Numbered from the stretch's first letter, positions 45,807-58,320 are shown. The stretch is 64,000 nucleotides of DNA from Timema cristinae (GCA_039000515.1 JBCFYV010000024.1:42791979-42855978), one strand, 5' to 3'. Notes: generated by a model from the letters alone, not told the origin. A program made the numbers and translations.

Positions 45807-46110
45807 TTATAGAAATGGCACCATGTAGAAAGTAAACACGAGCTGCGGTTCGTAGATATTAAATAAAAAAACACGTCATCGTCGTATAACGTGGAATTTA
45901 AACAATTATTTCCATTAAAAGAAAAATAAATTCAGTAATTCATATTCTTATGGTTCATTTTGTTTTAAATTAAAAAAAAAATCATTAAGAAACGAAGAGA
46001 AGACCTTCTTTCACTTTTAGTGAAAGCATTAAATAATGATTCAATTTAATAAAATGAGTGTTCTGACGTTAGTTTTGTATTTATTTCCAATGGATCTTTA
46101 AAATGATTCG

Positions 46111-46407
46111 GATGACCTGGCGGTCAGGGGTAAGGTGTCAGACTTCTGTGCTGGGGGTCCGGGGTTCAATCCTCGGTCTCGGCAAAGATTTATCTGATTT
46201 CCAAACCCTTCCTTCACCTCTGACAAGACGTGTATTAATCAAACTTGAAAATGTGTGGAATGCCAGGCCTCCACCGTGGTTCGGATTCCACGTTAAACTG
46301 TAGGTCCTCCATTTCATCTCACAATCACCCTACCATTACACATGAGCTTAAGTGCGTATAACCCGAACGGGTAGTAAGACGCGGTGCTAATAATAATAGT
46401 AATAATA
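46111..46407 (+). mobile_element. SINE-A, full length
   Basis: Target duplication taaaatgatt at 46101-46110 and 46408-46417. Head tgacctggcggtcaggggta (one base lost in the A box), long body variant. Confidence 0.93.
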
Positions 46408-46424
46408 TAAAATGATTAATTGAA

Positions 46425-46640
46425 ATGAAACACCTGACAACTCGCCTTAAGGCTTCACTCACGCTAATGTTAGATTAGTCTACTGATGACGCGTATATAG
46501 GGGCTAGAAGCATGGTCGGGTCAACTGAGAATGATTTTTCCTAAATGGTTTCCCACTCTCCTTCCACGCAAGAGTAATGAGAATATATGCGCAGAGCCTA
46601 AACAGGTGGTAAAACGCTGTGACAAAAAACACACGTTAGG
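46425..46640 (+). repeat. SINE-B, decayed
   Basis: cttaaggcttcactcacgct at the head, tcctaaatggtttcccactc in the body, tail aacaggtggtaaaacgct. The B box is lost. Confidence 0.7.
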
Positions 46641-46789
46641 CTCGAGAAATATGCTAAGAAAACACACATTCGCTGTACAATCCTCTGGTAGCTTTTAATT
46701 AATGGTGTCACTCAAAGCTACTTGTCTCTCATTAATCTTAATTAAGCTAATTTTAAATCTCCCTTGTTATTATTCCTTTCGCCACGAGG

Positions 46790-47060
46790 TGTCTATCTAG
46801 TTGGTAAGCACGTGGCGCAAAGAGGCGACAGGGTGCGCATTTTTATTCGCTGTTCCGAACTGGAACAAGCGTCATTAGCGAGCGGCGCCAAACGTCAGCC
46901 CCAGGGGGACCGGTAGACCCGGTGTTGGCTAATATTTCAAGGTAGAGTACGACAAGGAGTATTTCTAGACTAGCTTGGCGGGTGGTTAGACGAGTCGGGT
47001 GTCTGATTTCTGGCCATGAGGCAATAGAGGGTTGTCCAAAAGTCTTATTTGGCACAATGG
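46790..47060. other. GC-richer patch of unknown nature
   Basis: About 270 bp with local GC well above the flanks. A 70-codon minus-strand frame (46843-47055) crosses it but has no recognisable domain. Could be a fragment of an unrecognised mobile element. Confidence 0.3.
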
Positions 47061-47094
47061 GGAAAGGGGGAGGAGAAAACTTGAGACTAATTTT

Positions 47095-47340
47095 TATTTA
47101 TTTAGCGCCACGTCTTACTACCCACTCGGGCTATACGCTTAAGCAATAATACACTTAATGGATTAAGAATAGGTAAGGTTGAATTACGATGAAGTGAACC
47201 CGTATTTGCGTGGAAAGTCATCTAGGAAAATCGCCTCTCAGTTCACCCGACCAAGATTCGAATTTCAATATTCCCGTTCTCGGTAGTCTAGTTCAACACG
47301 ATAGCAGCTCGTTAGCTAAACTACGCCATCGAGGCGGATA
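47095..47340 (-). mobile_element. SINE-B, full length
   Basis: Minus-strand head gcctcgatggcgtagtttag, B box ttcgaatcttggtcggg, body and tail gagtgggtagtaagacgtgg. Confidence 0.88.
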
Positions 47341-47383
47341 CTTACGACTAATCTAGATTGGGGTGGAGGGGTGGTGGTGGTGG

Positions 47384-47733
47384 AGGGAACGCAAGGAAAG
47401 GTCAGTGTATTTTTGCAGTGTTATTAACAATACACTGCTTTTTAGCCACTAATATTAAATATTATTAGGGGATAAACAGAGAGTTTAATTTTCTACACAT
47501 TGTGATATCAACAGTTCTTGAAAATTTTTGGCATTGTCGCATTAGATGAGAAACTTTTTAAATGAAGAGAAAAAGTTATCATTAAATTCCACGACACCCT
47601 TGACAGATATTCTAGAACTGTTGATCTCACCATGTGAAGAAAATTAATATTTATGTTTCTACTGGAGAATAATTTGATTTATTTTGATAAAAAAAGTTGT
47701 TTCGATATACAAACTGAAAAAATACTGTCATTA
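47384..47733. mobile_element. MITE-1 copy
   Basis: Terminus ggaacgcaaggaaaggtcag, inner arms gatatcaacagttcttgaaa and gacagatattctagaactgt, then the right outer arm. Abuts repeat E. Confidence 0.88.
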
Positions 47734-47736
47734 ATG

Positions 47737-48323
47737 ACGTTGCCTACTTGGAGATTTTGAAGCTATTTTGCAAAGTGGGTTGCATCTTAGCTTGACGCAC
47801 CTAAACACTAACATAAAAAATAGAAAGAGAGAGAAGAAAATCATAAGTACGCCATGAGAGGGGCGTCCAATATATATAATATATATATGTTGTGTGTGTG
47901 TGTGCTGATAACCCTTTCCCTCTTCCTCTGACTAGTTTACATAGTTTACAGTGTTACTTTAAAATTAATTTTATGCCTCGAAAACATTGACTTACTTTTT
48001 AATTTTACCCTTTTATTGTTTTCCATTCTAGATATAGATATTCCACCACAAACTTTTCAATCTACATTCTGGAAGGAAGACACTTGCAGGCAATTTTCAT
48101 GACAAAGGCAAATAGCCTAATTTGTAGGGGATTTATAAGAAAAATTCGTTTACAAAGAAACTATTTCAAGATAAAAATAATAATTGTTTGACACTGTAGG
48201 AGTATTTTTAGAATTATTTAAGAATTTATGCTTTCTGTTTCAATGTTATATCTTTAAAACTCACTGAATGAAATCCTATATTGACCTGCCGTGACGTCAC
48301 AGGTAGTTAACGTCCTTACCTTG
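47737..48323. mobile_element. dispersed repeat E, 590 bp
   Basis: Second copy of the 39067-39583 element, with an (AT)/(GT) microsatellite inside at 47871-47903. Left end gacgttgcctacttggag; right end gtgacgtcacaggtagttaa. Confidence 0.75.
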
Positions 48324-48436
48324 TCTACCCTTGACCCCCACCTTAAATAATACACTTTAATATTAATATAATCATGAGCTAAATAACTAAGTATTCCACA
48401 TTTATGAAAAATTAAATTCCACTTCTATATATATGA

Positions 48437-48722
48437 GGTGACTTGGTGGTCTAGGGGTAAGATGTCAGACTTCTGTTCTGAGGGTCCGGGGTTTAATCCT
48501 CGGACCCGGGACAGATTTATCTGATTGCCAAACCCTTCCTTCACCTCTGACAAGTCGTGTATTAATCACAACTTGTGAATATGGGGAATGCCAGGCCACC
48601 ACAGTGGTTCGGATCCCACGTTAAACTGTGGGTCCTCCATTTCATCTCACATCATCATATCATTACTCATTAGCGTAAGTGTGTATAACCCGAACGGGTA
48701 GTAAGACACGGTGCTAATAATA
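48437..48722 (+). mobile_element. SINE-A, full length
   Basis: Head ggtgacttggtggtctaggg, B box gggtttaatcctcgg, long body variant, tail cgaacgggtagtaagacacg. Confidence 0.92.
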
Positions 48723-48739
48723 ACAATGATATATAATAC

Positions 48740-49145
48740 ACTCCAAAATGGGAAAAACCACAGTGATTATTCAATCAACAAAATAGTGGCAACCCTGAAT
48801 GATCTGGTTGCTCAGCGACTACACCATATATTGTGACCAGTGTCCTAATCTCTGGTTAGAGAACTTCTTGACCGTTCTCGTAAGAACTTTGCACCACTTT
48901 TCTTGATAAAGGGAACTAAAATAACTCTCGTTAAAAACTTGTAAGACGGAATAAGACCGTATCTAGCCTTTAAATAGGTTAAACTTGATATCGCTTCAAT
49001 CCCGGCACGAACTTAAAAAAAGGGGGGTGGGGGGAAGGGGGGCTACTACTGGGTTGGTCGAAATAAATACGGAAGGAAGCGTGATGTTGGACGATTACAA
49101 AATTTAACAAAACAATTTTTTTATATATTCATACGTCAATTCATG
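48740..49145. other. intergenic DNA, nothing recognised
   Basis: Unique-looking sequence with a G-rich run at 49018-49040. Confidence 0.5.
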
Positions 49146-49149
49146 ATTT

Positions 49150-49640
49150 TTTTTAGCACCGCGTCTTACTACCCATTCAGGTTATACGCATATGTACTAA
49201 TTACACTAATGAATTAGGGTGAGATGAGGAAGGTTGAGCTTAGAGGGAGTGTACCCATATTTGCGTGGAAGGAGAATGGAAAACCATCTAAGAAAATCAC
49301 CTACAGTACATCCGACCGCGTGTGGAGCCACCCACACTGCCGAGGACGGGGAGATCGAGGTTCTAATCTAGGTTGGGTGAACTGGGGGAGATTTTCCCTA
49401 AATAGTTTTCCACTCTCCCTCCACGCAAATTCGGGTCCACTTCCTCTAAATCCAACCTTCACAATTCCTAATCCATTAGCGTGATTAGTAATTAAGCGTA
49501 TAGACCGAACGGATAGTAAAACGTGGTGCTAAATAAAAAAAAAACACATCCAACTGGGATTTAAACCCTGATCTCCTTGTCACCGGCAGTCTAGTTTAAC
49601 ACGAGAGTAACACCTTAGACCATGTGGCCACTGAAGTGGG
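49150..49640 (-). mobile_element. SINE-B (outer) split by another SINE-B
   Basis: The minus-strand tail begins at 49154 and the body stops near 49316. The B-box region and head resume at 49546-49640 (minus strand gtggccacatggtctaaggt). Confidence 0.9.
49317..49545 (+). mobile_element. SINE-B (inner), nested in SINE-B
   Basis: 9-bp duplication of outer-SINE sequence, acatccgac at 49308-49316 and acatccaac at 49546-49554 (one change). 5'-truncated: starts near the middle of the head (cactgccgaggacggggaga). Confidence 0.88.
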
Positions 49641-49709
49641 TGATAAATGGTATCAATGCTCGTATAGTATAGTAGTATAGACCTAATAAAAACGTAATAT
49701 CAACGAAAT

Positions 49710-49905
49710 GGTAACCCGCTTCGGTGGTCGAATGTACTGCAGATGACGGAGAGATCGGGGTTCGAATCTCAATCGGGCGTACTGGAGGTAGTTTTACCAA
49801 AATTTGTTTTTCACTTTTCTTCCACCAAAATGCTAGTGCGCTTCCTTTAAATATAACCTTCTTAATCCCTAAAAACCATTTGCGTAATTATTACATATTA
49901 GTCCA
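49710..49905 (+). mobile_element. SINE-B with head deletion
   Basis: acccgcttcggtggtcgaat jumps to tactgcagatgacggagaga, so about 25 bp of the head is missing. B box ggttcgaatctc, body; tail lost. Confidence 0.85.
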
Positions 49906-49909
49906 TGTT

Positions 49910-49970
49910 TTAGTATAAAAACTGTGAAAAGACTGCCCTTAGCGCACGTCCCCTACACTCCTGACTTAAA
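49910..49970. mobile_element. MITE-1 terminal fragment
   Basis: aaaactgtgaaaagactgcc then gcgcacgtcccctacactcc matches one outer arm. Confidence 0.7.
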
Positions 49971-50025
49971 AAGAGTAATTTTGAATAATTTCCCAACAAT
50001 AAACGCAGCTGTATGTTTGGATATT

Positions 50026-50299
50026 ATTATCACCACGTCTTACTACCCGTTCGGGTTATACGCACTTACGCTAATGTATAATGGTAGGGTGATTGTGAGA
50101 TGAAATGAAGGACCTACAGTTTAACGTGGAATCCGAACCACGGTGGAGGCCTGGCATTCCTCACATTCACAAGTTGTGATTAATACAAGTCTTGTCAGAG
50201 GTAAAGGAAGGGTTTGACAATCAGATACATCTGTGCCGGGACCGAGGATTGAACCCCGGACCCCCAGCACAGAAGTCCGACACCTTACCCTAGACCACC
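50026..50299 (-). mobile_element. SINE-A, near full length
   Basis: Target duplication tatgtttggatatt / tatgtttagatatt at 50012-50025 and 50300-50313 (one change). Lacks the last ~8 bases of the head. Confidence 0.92.
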
Positions 50300-50394
50300 T
50301 ATGTTTAGATATTGTTATGTAGGTGCATTCGAGTGTTGAGTCGGTTGGTTTTGAGATTCGATCGGTTCTTCCACAGCGACTTTCTAAAGAAGCG

Positions 50395-50670
50395 GTGACC
50401 TGGTGGTCTAGGGGTAAGGTGTCAGACTTCTATGCTGGCGGCCGGGGTTCAATCCCAGGTCCCGGCAAAGATTTATCTGATTACCAAACCCTTCCTTCAC
50501 CTCTGACAAGACATCTTGTGAATGTGGGGAATGCCAGGCCTCCACCGTGGTTCGGATTCCACGTTAAACTGTAGGTCCTCCATTTCATCTCACAATCGCC
50601 CTACCATTACACATTAGCGTAAGTGCGTATAACCCGAATGGGTAGTAAGACGCGGTGCTAATAATAATAA
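50395..50670 (+). mobile_element. SINE-A, full length, young
   Basis: Perfect 12-bp duplication tctaaagaagcg at 50383-50394 and 50671-50682. Intact A box tggtggtctaggggta and B box ggttcaatcc. Confidence 0.95.
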
Positions 50671-50817
50671 TCTAAAGAAGCGCGTCAAACTCTGAGCGGA
50701 ATGACCAACGCAGTTCACGCTTATTTATTTATTGTGACTGGCTTAGAGCTCGTCACGTGACCACATTTTAAGTTCTTCGCGCTTGTTTTTCGGTGAGCGT
50801 ATGAACCCACTAGTAAG

Positions 50818-51068
50818 TATTTATTTATTTAGCGCGGCGTCACATATCCATTCGGGCTATACGCTTAAATACTAATTACGATAATAGGCTATGAATTGAG
50901 AAGGTTGAATATAGATTAAGTGAACCCTCATTTGCATGGAGGGAGAGTGGAAACTCATTTAGGGAAAACCACCCCAGGTTAACCCGAGTGAGATTCGATC
51001 CTCAATCTCGGCAGTATATCTCAACACGTAATTAGCGCGTTAGTTAACTTTACCACCGAGGCGAGTAG
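50818..51068 (-). mobile_element. SINE-B, full length
   Basis: Perfect 12-bp duplication cccactagtaag at 50806-50817 and 51069-51080. Minus-strand head cgcctcggtggtaaagttaa. Confidence 0.95.
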
Positions 51069-51194
51069 CCCACTAGTAAGAGATGTTACCTTTCAGGGTA
51101 AACGGAGTGTACACGCCGCGCCCGTAACACAGACCAGAAACAAGTTCACCACTCGCTCTACACGTGAACACGAGTTTATTGATGTGTACAGGAA

Positions 51195-51229
51195 ATAATC
51201 ACACACTCACACACTCACACACTCACACA
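51195..51229. repeat. (CACACACTCA)n microsatellite
   Basis: About three and a half copies of a 10-bp unit. Confidence 0.9.
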
Positions 51230-51399
51230 TGACATATGCACTTTCACTCCGAACATTGATTCTGCCTGTTAGCCAGTTTTGGAGGTTTTCTTTGGTATAG
51301 TAGGGACTTGTGGCAGGACTGATTTAACTTTAATTTAAAATTCGTGAAAATATTTGGTTTCTCCTCAGACCCTTTTGTATTCACCCGGCTAATTCAAAT

Positions 51400-51606
51400 T
51401 TTCGCTAATCCAACCAATCTCTGGTCCCAATTAACGAGGTTCTACCATATAGGTATGTATATATACATATATAGAATGATAGATGAATGTAAGAGGGCCC
51501 AAACTTTCGCTAATCCAAACAAGCCCCGGTCCAAGTTAACGAGGTTATATTTTATAGGTATGTATATATGCATATATAGAATGATAGATGAATGTAAGGG
51601 GGCCCA
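51400..51606. repeat. ~104-bp tandem duplication
   Basis: tttcgctaatccaaccaatc ... gaatgatagatgaatgtaag occurs twice in tandem. The open frame across it follows from the duplication. Confidence 0.85.
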
Positions 51607-51619
51607 GATTTTGTTTCCA

Positions 51620-52214
51620 AGTTAAATTTTTACATTACTAGCATCAGATTTGACATATATTTCCTAAGCCATTATTCTACGTGTTGGTGCACCTAAAAAA
51701 ACCCATGAAAAACAACAAATCAAGGAAAAATTTAAAAATAAAATCATAAACGCTCAAAATATTAACTCTTATACGTTTATTCCTTGTATTTCCCTCTATT
51801 TTTTTGTGTGTAAAAGGTTAGTTAATTTTAAAATCCCTATTATGTTTAATCAATAAATAAACTTTATTTATATATAAAATTAAATAATAAATATGCCATG
51901 TACGAACATCATTTTAAGTGAAATAAATACAACAGTGTAAACTCTGCCTTAAAAAAAAAGTAAATGTCACAAATTAATTTGATCAGTTTCAAAGATATTC
52001 ATGAGATTTTTGACAAAACTGCTTTATAATATAGCAGATTTAAAAAAAATGAAGAACTGGAGTTTGGTACGGGGGTTAGGCTATGGTTCTGAAAAGGGCC
52101 ATATGACTGGTGAAAGTTTGGAAAACACTGTGCTAGATTATGATGCATAAAGTTAGATATACAAACAATTTAGAACTGAATGCGTTTGGATTATTTTTTT
52201 TATATGCTTGGGTC

Positions 52215-52268
<54 letters not shown>

Positions 52269-53495
52269 TATTGTTATTTCTATTTTATAATTAGCTCGAC
52301 ACATATGCTTTTATCAACTTGCGTGTCATAAACCAGTCTTTAATTCATTACACAACATGTTTATTATATATCAGGCCACTCAGCTTCACACTGGATATAG
52401 ATTTTTAATACGAATTCCCGCTCGGATTATCTCGTGGGAAATGGCACGATAAATGTTGAAGTTTCTTTCTTAGATTATAATTATTTATTCAACTAGAGTT
52501 GCAAAATAGTGTATCCATTAATAAATAAGCTAGATGTTACTTTTTGCGTTGTATTCTAGTTTATTAACTCTTTGAGAAAAAGTAATTATTACATCTAATT
52601 AATAGTAGTTATGTTACTATAGTAGCTTCAGTCTTAATAATTTTCCCTTTGGATTTCAAGATGAAAATTTTCTTTAGTGATCAAGTTAGACAGATACCAA
52701 ATTATACAATTTTCAAAAGTACATTACATCCATAGTTAATAACTGCTATCACATTGTTTAAGACGTCAGTTACAAATGTATGTAAAAATATTTATTTTAA
52801 ATATGTCCTAGGTACTTGATCGATCGATTAGAATTATTAATTCAAATACTTCAGTTTAGCTACCAAACGAAAAACTTTCAGCATCCGCCATAGTGAAACG
52901 GATAGCCAGATCAAAAAACTATAGTACATCTCATATAGTTTGACATAGGTTCGAATTTTGTTAAAATTGCTCCACTCATTTGGCAATTATCGCATAATAA
53001 ATAATTAAATTTTTAAAGGTTCGCAAAACATTTGAGACAGTAAAACTAACCAATGTTTATATATAATTAGTTATAAACAAGTCAAAAAAAAAAATTAATA
53101 AAAAAGTTATTTTTTTTTAGTAATTTTATAGATCCAATATCTATTATCACCCTACCAACATGTAATATAAAACCCACATCTGAGTTCACACGTCTTAAGG
53201 TCGTCATGTTCGCAATTGAATTGATCATCGGAAGGTGGGTGGTCACAATTGGATTCTCATTTGGATATGAAATGGGTCTTTTCCATGAGTGGTCTGTCAA
53301 CTCATTATAGTTACATCCCCTTTACATACACATGGGGGTTCATTTCCACTAACTACCCCTTCATCCTATCCCGTAGACTAAAGACGTTAAAAACACTCTA
53401 TGTATAATCTTAGTGATAAGTTCAAGAAAGGCGAGTTTTAAGTGAATGCACCAGCATTCACCTCAAGAGAGAGTAAAAATCGATAGTGCCGACAA
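51620..53495. other. AT-rich intergenic DNA
   Basis: Contains (ATT)n at 52217-52268. 52105-52130 (gtgaaagtttggaaaacactg) resembles one hAT terminus without a visible partner. No gene recognised. Confidence 0.55.
52217..52268. repeat. (ATT)n microsatellite
   Basis: Uninterrupted trinucleotide array. Confidence 0.95.
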
Positions 53496-53499
53496 ATAA

Positions 53500-53690
53500 A
53501 GAACTAGGGATGAGAAAGGTTGAGCTTAGAGGAAGTATACCCGCATTGAGTGGAGGGAGAGTGTAAAACCATTTATGAAAAACCACCCTCAGTAAACCCG
53601 ACTTAGATTCGAACCTCTATATTCCTGTCGTTGGTAATCTAGATATTGCGAGAGTGACGCCTTAGATCATGCAGTCCACTGAAGCATTAG
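53500..53690 (-). mobile_element. SINE-B, tail lost
   Basis: Minus-strand head cttcagtggactgcatgatc, B box gaggttcgaatctaag and body to the cttcctctaagctcaacct region. Confidence 0.85.
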
Positions 53691-53699
53691 AATGTGAAA

Positions 53700-55910
53700 A
53701 TTAATAAATAATTTTGTAAATATAGTCCTTTTGATGGTTTTAATCTTAGCACAACGGCAATCATCTAATTAATAATCTAAGTAGTTGAAATGAGGAGGGC
53801 AGAATTCATATATATCAATGGAAACAATAGGAAAGGAAAATCACATTTGAGAAACAATGATAAGTTCCCCGGTCGAGATTAAACTTCGGCCTCCCAATTA
53901 ACAGAAGTCAATGGAAATGTAAAATAACTAATTGATCATTGCTGTGGTTTTATGTAGTTCTATAATCGTTGGTATTGATACTAAACTGTTTAAAATTACA
54001 TAATAATTATTTCAAAGTAGATATAATGCTATCATTACAGGTTCTAACCAAGAAAACCTAAAAATTATCAAAAAAGTGACGTTTTAAAATGACCTGAGAG
54101 TTCTAAGAGAAATTATTTTAATAAAGTCTAAAATGTAATCAAAAACTCGTAATGAACGCACAAGACTAAATCTAATATATACTTTATAAAAGTAAACTAT
54201 AAAATACCTATGCAATTAAAAACTTAAATAAAATCTTGCCTATGCTAGATGTATTAGTTATAGTTATATTTACAAATAAATATCCACTTCAGAAGTAATA
54301 GCTATCACCTCCTAAAGCAGCCATTTCCAGTTGAGTTGCAGTGTCTCAACAGTAATGTGTATTTTATAACCATATGAGCAAAGAGGATACAAAGTTCATT
54401 GCTACATTATCTTCTCAATACGGCAACTGTGTGATTAAAAATTTATGTTTGAGTATTGATGTATTTATAAAATATTGATAGTATATTAAAAAATGTATAC
54501 TTATTCAACATAAATGGCTAAAAAATGCTTAAAATAAAAGTCTAAAAATGCCACCAAAATGCCTAAAGATGACCCAAAAGGACACGCAAGTCAAATAACT
54601 AAGATTTAATAATCCAAAATGACAAATAATAGAACAAAATAAAAGGATTTCAACAACGAGTGAATAATGAACCAAATTTATATACACATTAACATTGTCT
54701 GTGAGATAGCCTATAATGTTACGATGCACCGCACAGATTTTCTTCCGCTTGTATCTTAAAATATACATTTCCTAAAAACTCGTAAAATTTGTGAATCTAA
54801 ATAATAGACCTATCCAGTGTTGAATAAACACTATACCAAAGATCATAAGAAATAATATACACTGTTACTTACTTTATGGCACTAATAACTAAGAACACTG
54901 TTACAGAAAAATTTAGAAAAGAGAAACATCTTTAGTCAGCAAAGATCATACGAATCAAATTCCTTCTCAGATATGAATAAAAAGTATATATATTTACTTA
55001 TAACTCAGAAAATATTGGTTTTATAAAAATGTATTTCAAATATCTTTAATAGTACTCAACTTTACAATAATAAGTTATTTCATATCTCAAATAGTCGAGG
55101 GGAAATTATCAAAATTGTAAAATTTCCCTCATATAAATATTACCCTCAAAATTAATTTTCATGAGAAAATGAGAAATTCCTTTCTTGTTTATAATGACAA
55201 ACAGTGTCTAGATATAAAATTTAATCAAAATCATTATAGCAATTTTGAGAAAATCGACTTTTTCTCTTTTGCCTTTCAGTAAACTACCCCTAAATTTAGG
55301 GTTGGGTATCTGATTCCAAAAACTCCTAGGGGGGGGGGGTACCTTAGTAAAAGCCCAGATACTAAGTTTTAGACCAATTTGTAAAATCGTTTCGGCTCTA
55401 GCCCAAGGTATAGACAGACAAACAGAACGGCATTACGAAAAACATTTATTTTTTTTCAGGGGGTCGTGAAACGGCGACATTTATCCAAATTTCGAGCTAG
55501 ATTGTTTTTGACGATCACAATACTCTCCCTCTGAGGTGTTGAGAAATGTAAAAGAGAAGACGTGTCGCCCTATTATAAGTGTTTTTTGACCCACAAAATC
55601 CCTTACAATATGTAATCAACTGTTTCTCTCCGGAAGCTTTGTTGACCTCGGTTATCAATTTTTCCTTAAAATATTATTCAATAACCAACCTAAAAGTTTA
55701 ATCTTCAAAAATACAGAGTTCTTGATTAAAGACTAACAACTTCCACTACATCTAATGATTGACTTAAAGTAGTGACCCTCTAAACTTTCATTCTTTGACA
55801 GCAGTGATTATTTATAACAAACAATAAAACTTTGGTAAATATTACACCTCTACTATCGATTTTATATTTGAAGGAATAGAAGTTTGAACCACATTTCAGA
55901 AAATACAAAC
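53700..55910. other. AT-rich intergenic DNA
   Basis: No coding family recognised. 55290-55500 (gggtatctgattccaaaaac, then acagacaaacagaacggcat) looks like a decayed arthropod interspersed repeat. 53860-53910 may be a SINE fragment. Confidence 0.5.
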
Positions 55911-55914
55911 TTTT

Positions 55915-56085
55915 GATAATATTTTAAACTATTATTGATATCATTTCATAGGTATTGATTATATCTATAAAATTGAAACGTGCAGATTACATAACTTGAC
56001 GTATGAATACATGGACTTTATCTTAGAAGCTTTTAATAGCTGTCGAAAAAGTTCCTTCCCATGTAAATCTGATTGTAGGTATCTA
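55915..56085. repeat. dispersed repeat F copy
   Basis: tcatttcataggtattgatt through acttgacgtatgaatacatg to aagcttttaatagctgtcga. Confidence 0.6.
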
Positions 56086-56185
56086 GTATGCAAGTGGATA
56101 TGCTTATCTACTTTTCTTTTTGGAGATCTTCTCTGCTAAATGAGCATTCGCTTAAGACTAAAATTTTATTATTTTGCCATCGTTT

Positions 56186-56187
<2 letters not shown>

Positions 56188-56223
<36 letters not shown>

Positions 56224-56224
56224 C
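56188..56224. repeat. (ATC)n microsatellite
   Basis: tcatcatcatc array. It produces poly-His and poly-Ile open frames that are not genes. Confidence 0.95.
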
Positions 56225-56404
56225 TCATCAACACAACAACTGTTTCCAGCCTGTGGCCAGGTCAGTTTAGTAAAATGCCTCAATCTCCCTCTGTCCTTCC
56301 ACCATTCTACCTCCTGTCTACCTACATTCTTCCCCTCTCACTTGCACACTTTCTGCTATGTGTGCCTCCCATTATTGTGTTAGTGCTTGTTTAAATTTCA
56401 ATAA

Positions 56405-56735
56405 AATCACTGACTAGCAGAAGTACCAGGGATTGCCCGAAGTAACCACGAAATACATTGCGTTTTTATCCCTTGTCTTCAAACATACATAAAAAAATCT
56501 CTTCATTTTATTTTTTCGGATCCAGTTTTTAATTACGATAATTTTAAACAATCAAATTTTAAAATTTCGGCTTCTAGATGCACGTGTTCATGCACCGGGG
56601 ATAATAATTTTAAATTTTCAGACCTCTGTGTGCGGTAGATCTTGCGCATTGCTCAAGAAATATACATACAGACAGACAGACAGAGCGATACACACTTCAT
56701 TTTATTAGTATGGATATAATATATAGATAAAGTAT
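56405..56735. repeat. interspersed repeat 3' end, Helitron-like
   Basis: ggattgcccgaagtaaccac near 56433, then atacatacagacagacagac and ttcattttattagtatggat. This arrangement closes many arthropod Helitron-type and related repeats. Assignment is inference. Confidence 0.4.
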
Positions 56736-57054
56736 TTTGTTTACTCATTAGGATGCGTCGCTAATCTTTAATCAACTGACAATTCGCTCTGTAACTAAAT
56801 GCAACTAATAATATTAAACTATCTTGTATAACTTGTTTATTTATAGTTTATTTATAAGACCAAACTATTGGAGTAAATTAAACTTTCAGACAGCATTTAA
56901 AAAAAAATCTTACTTACACCACATCTTCTGTTTAGTGAATTAAATCTTTGTTGGTAATACTATATGGAGTAAATGTGAAGGTCGACCTCACGTGGTGCAT
57001 TTTGGTTAGGACGTTCATTATCCCTTTTTTACTTTGGTCACGCCGTTTCAAATC

Positions 57055-57215
57055 TAGATAATGCAGTCTAATTTTCATAGGATGAACCTTATTTGATAAC
57101 TAGAAAAGCTACTAGTCCTATCTACACGTATTCATACGTCAAGTCAAATTTAAACTATCACTTTTGATGGATAATATCAATACATAAAAAATAACTTTAA
57201 TTTAACTGTGTAAAA
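57055..57215. repeat. dispersed repeat F copy
   Basis: gtctaattttcataggatga, acgtattcatacgtcaagtc, cacttttgatggataatatc. Confidence 0.6.
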
Positions 57216-58320
57216 TGCTATCAATTTTGTGGTGCTATATATATTTGTTTTTCTTAAAAGGCCCTTTCCATTAAAATTGGAATGCATACATATTACAAGA
57301 GAGCTCTTGATGAAGTTATGTTTGAAGGCTTCCTTGAAATATGATTACTATGCTATTTGTAGGTTGCCAAAGGACAAGTTTATAGCCATAGCCTTGCTGA
57401 TAAACTTAGCAGCAATGCCTTCAGGGCCACTAAAAACGACAAACAAATTTCTACTAAAGACTTTACGGGTACTTTCGTCAAAAGTCATTCGTTTAATTTC
57501 CTTTTGGGTTAACTTTTATTTAGTTTATTCAAATGAATGAATGGGTTAAAAAAAATGAAGGGTATTTTATCTAATATAACAAATATAGAAACTCACCGCA
57601 TTGGTTACCTGATATAAGATGTCGTGTCTCATTATACCGAATTGACTCTGACGGTAAGGTCAATTTCTAAGTCTCAACTCTAATGTTGATGCATTTATTC
57701 TAAATTATCCTCCCAATCTCAACACCTTGGAATCAATTTTATAATAATATAAGGAACGTACTTGGATGGAACAGCTAACTAGATTAATTGGTATAACTTC
57801 TTTGGTCAATTAAACAATATAAATATGAAACATAACATGAAGATAATTTATTCAATGAGAAACTAATATATCAATAAATTAAGTCAACTAAAACAGTTAC
57901 AATAACATTTCTAAAAAATCATCATTGAGATTGTTAAATAGTAAAGTTCTGAAATTAATTAGTATAAAACAAGGAAAAAATATAAATCTGTGCAAAACAA
58001 TATTTAAATGGTAGCAGATTATAGTATAGCTGATAGACAAAATGAAAAGTGGAAATTGATAAATTGACTATAATTAAGTTATCAATATAATAACTTAAAG
58101 ACAATACAAAATTTGAGTACTTGAAGAAGATTATAAATTTTATGAAGGCAATGAGTTAACACAAAAATATACTAGGTTAATTAATATGCCAACAATTGAG
58201 AACTTATTAGTTGAATAATTAAATATATTAGTAAACAGTTTGAAAATATGTTGTAGGAGTATATTTAAAATCTGTTCATAATATTATATTGAAGTTTTCC
58301 TTTTTACCTTTCAAGATATT
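57216..58320. other. AT-rich intergenic DNA with an unexplained open frame
   Basis: A 103-codon plus-strand frame at 57229-57540 has ordinary composition but no motif or family I recognise. It lies directly after repeat F. I do not call it a gene. Confidence 0.4.

Noticed and set aside
46103..46303. 66-codon frame, similar in sequence to frames at 50323 and 39678
   Set aside because: All three are translations of the SINE-A head and body.
52105..52140. hAT-like right terminus (gtgaaagtttggaaaacactg)
   Set aside because: No left terminus or matching duplication could be located.
56174..56383. Frame with a poly-His stretch, possible metal-binding protein
   Set aside because: The His run is the (ATC)n microsatellite; the rest has no recognisable domain.
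57229..57540. 103-codon plus-strand frame, the longest non-repeat frame outside dpp
   Set aside because: No recognisable family, ordinary AT-rich background and adjacency to a dispersed repeat; length alone is weak evidence.
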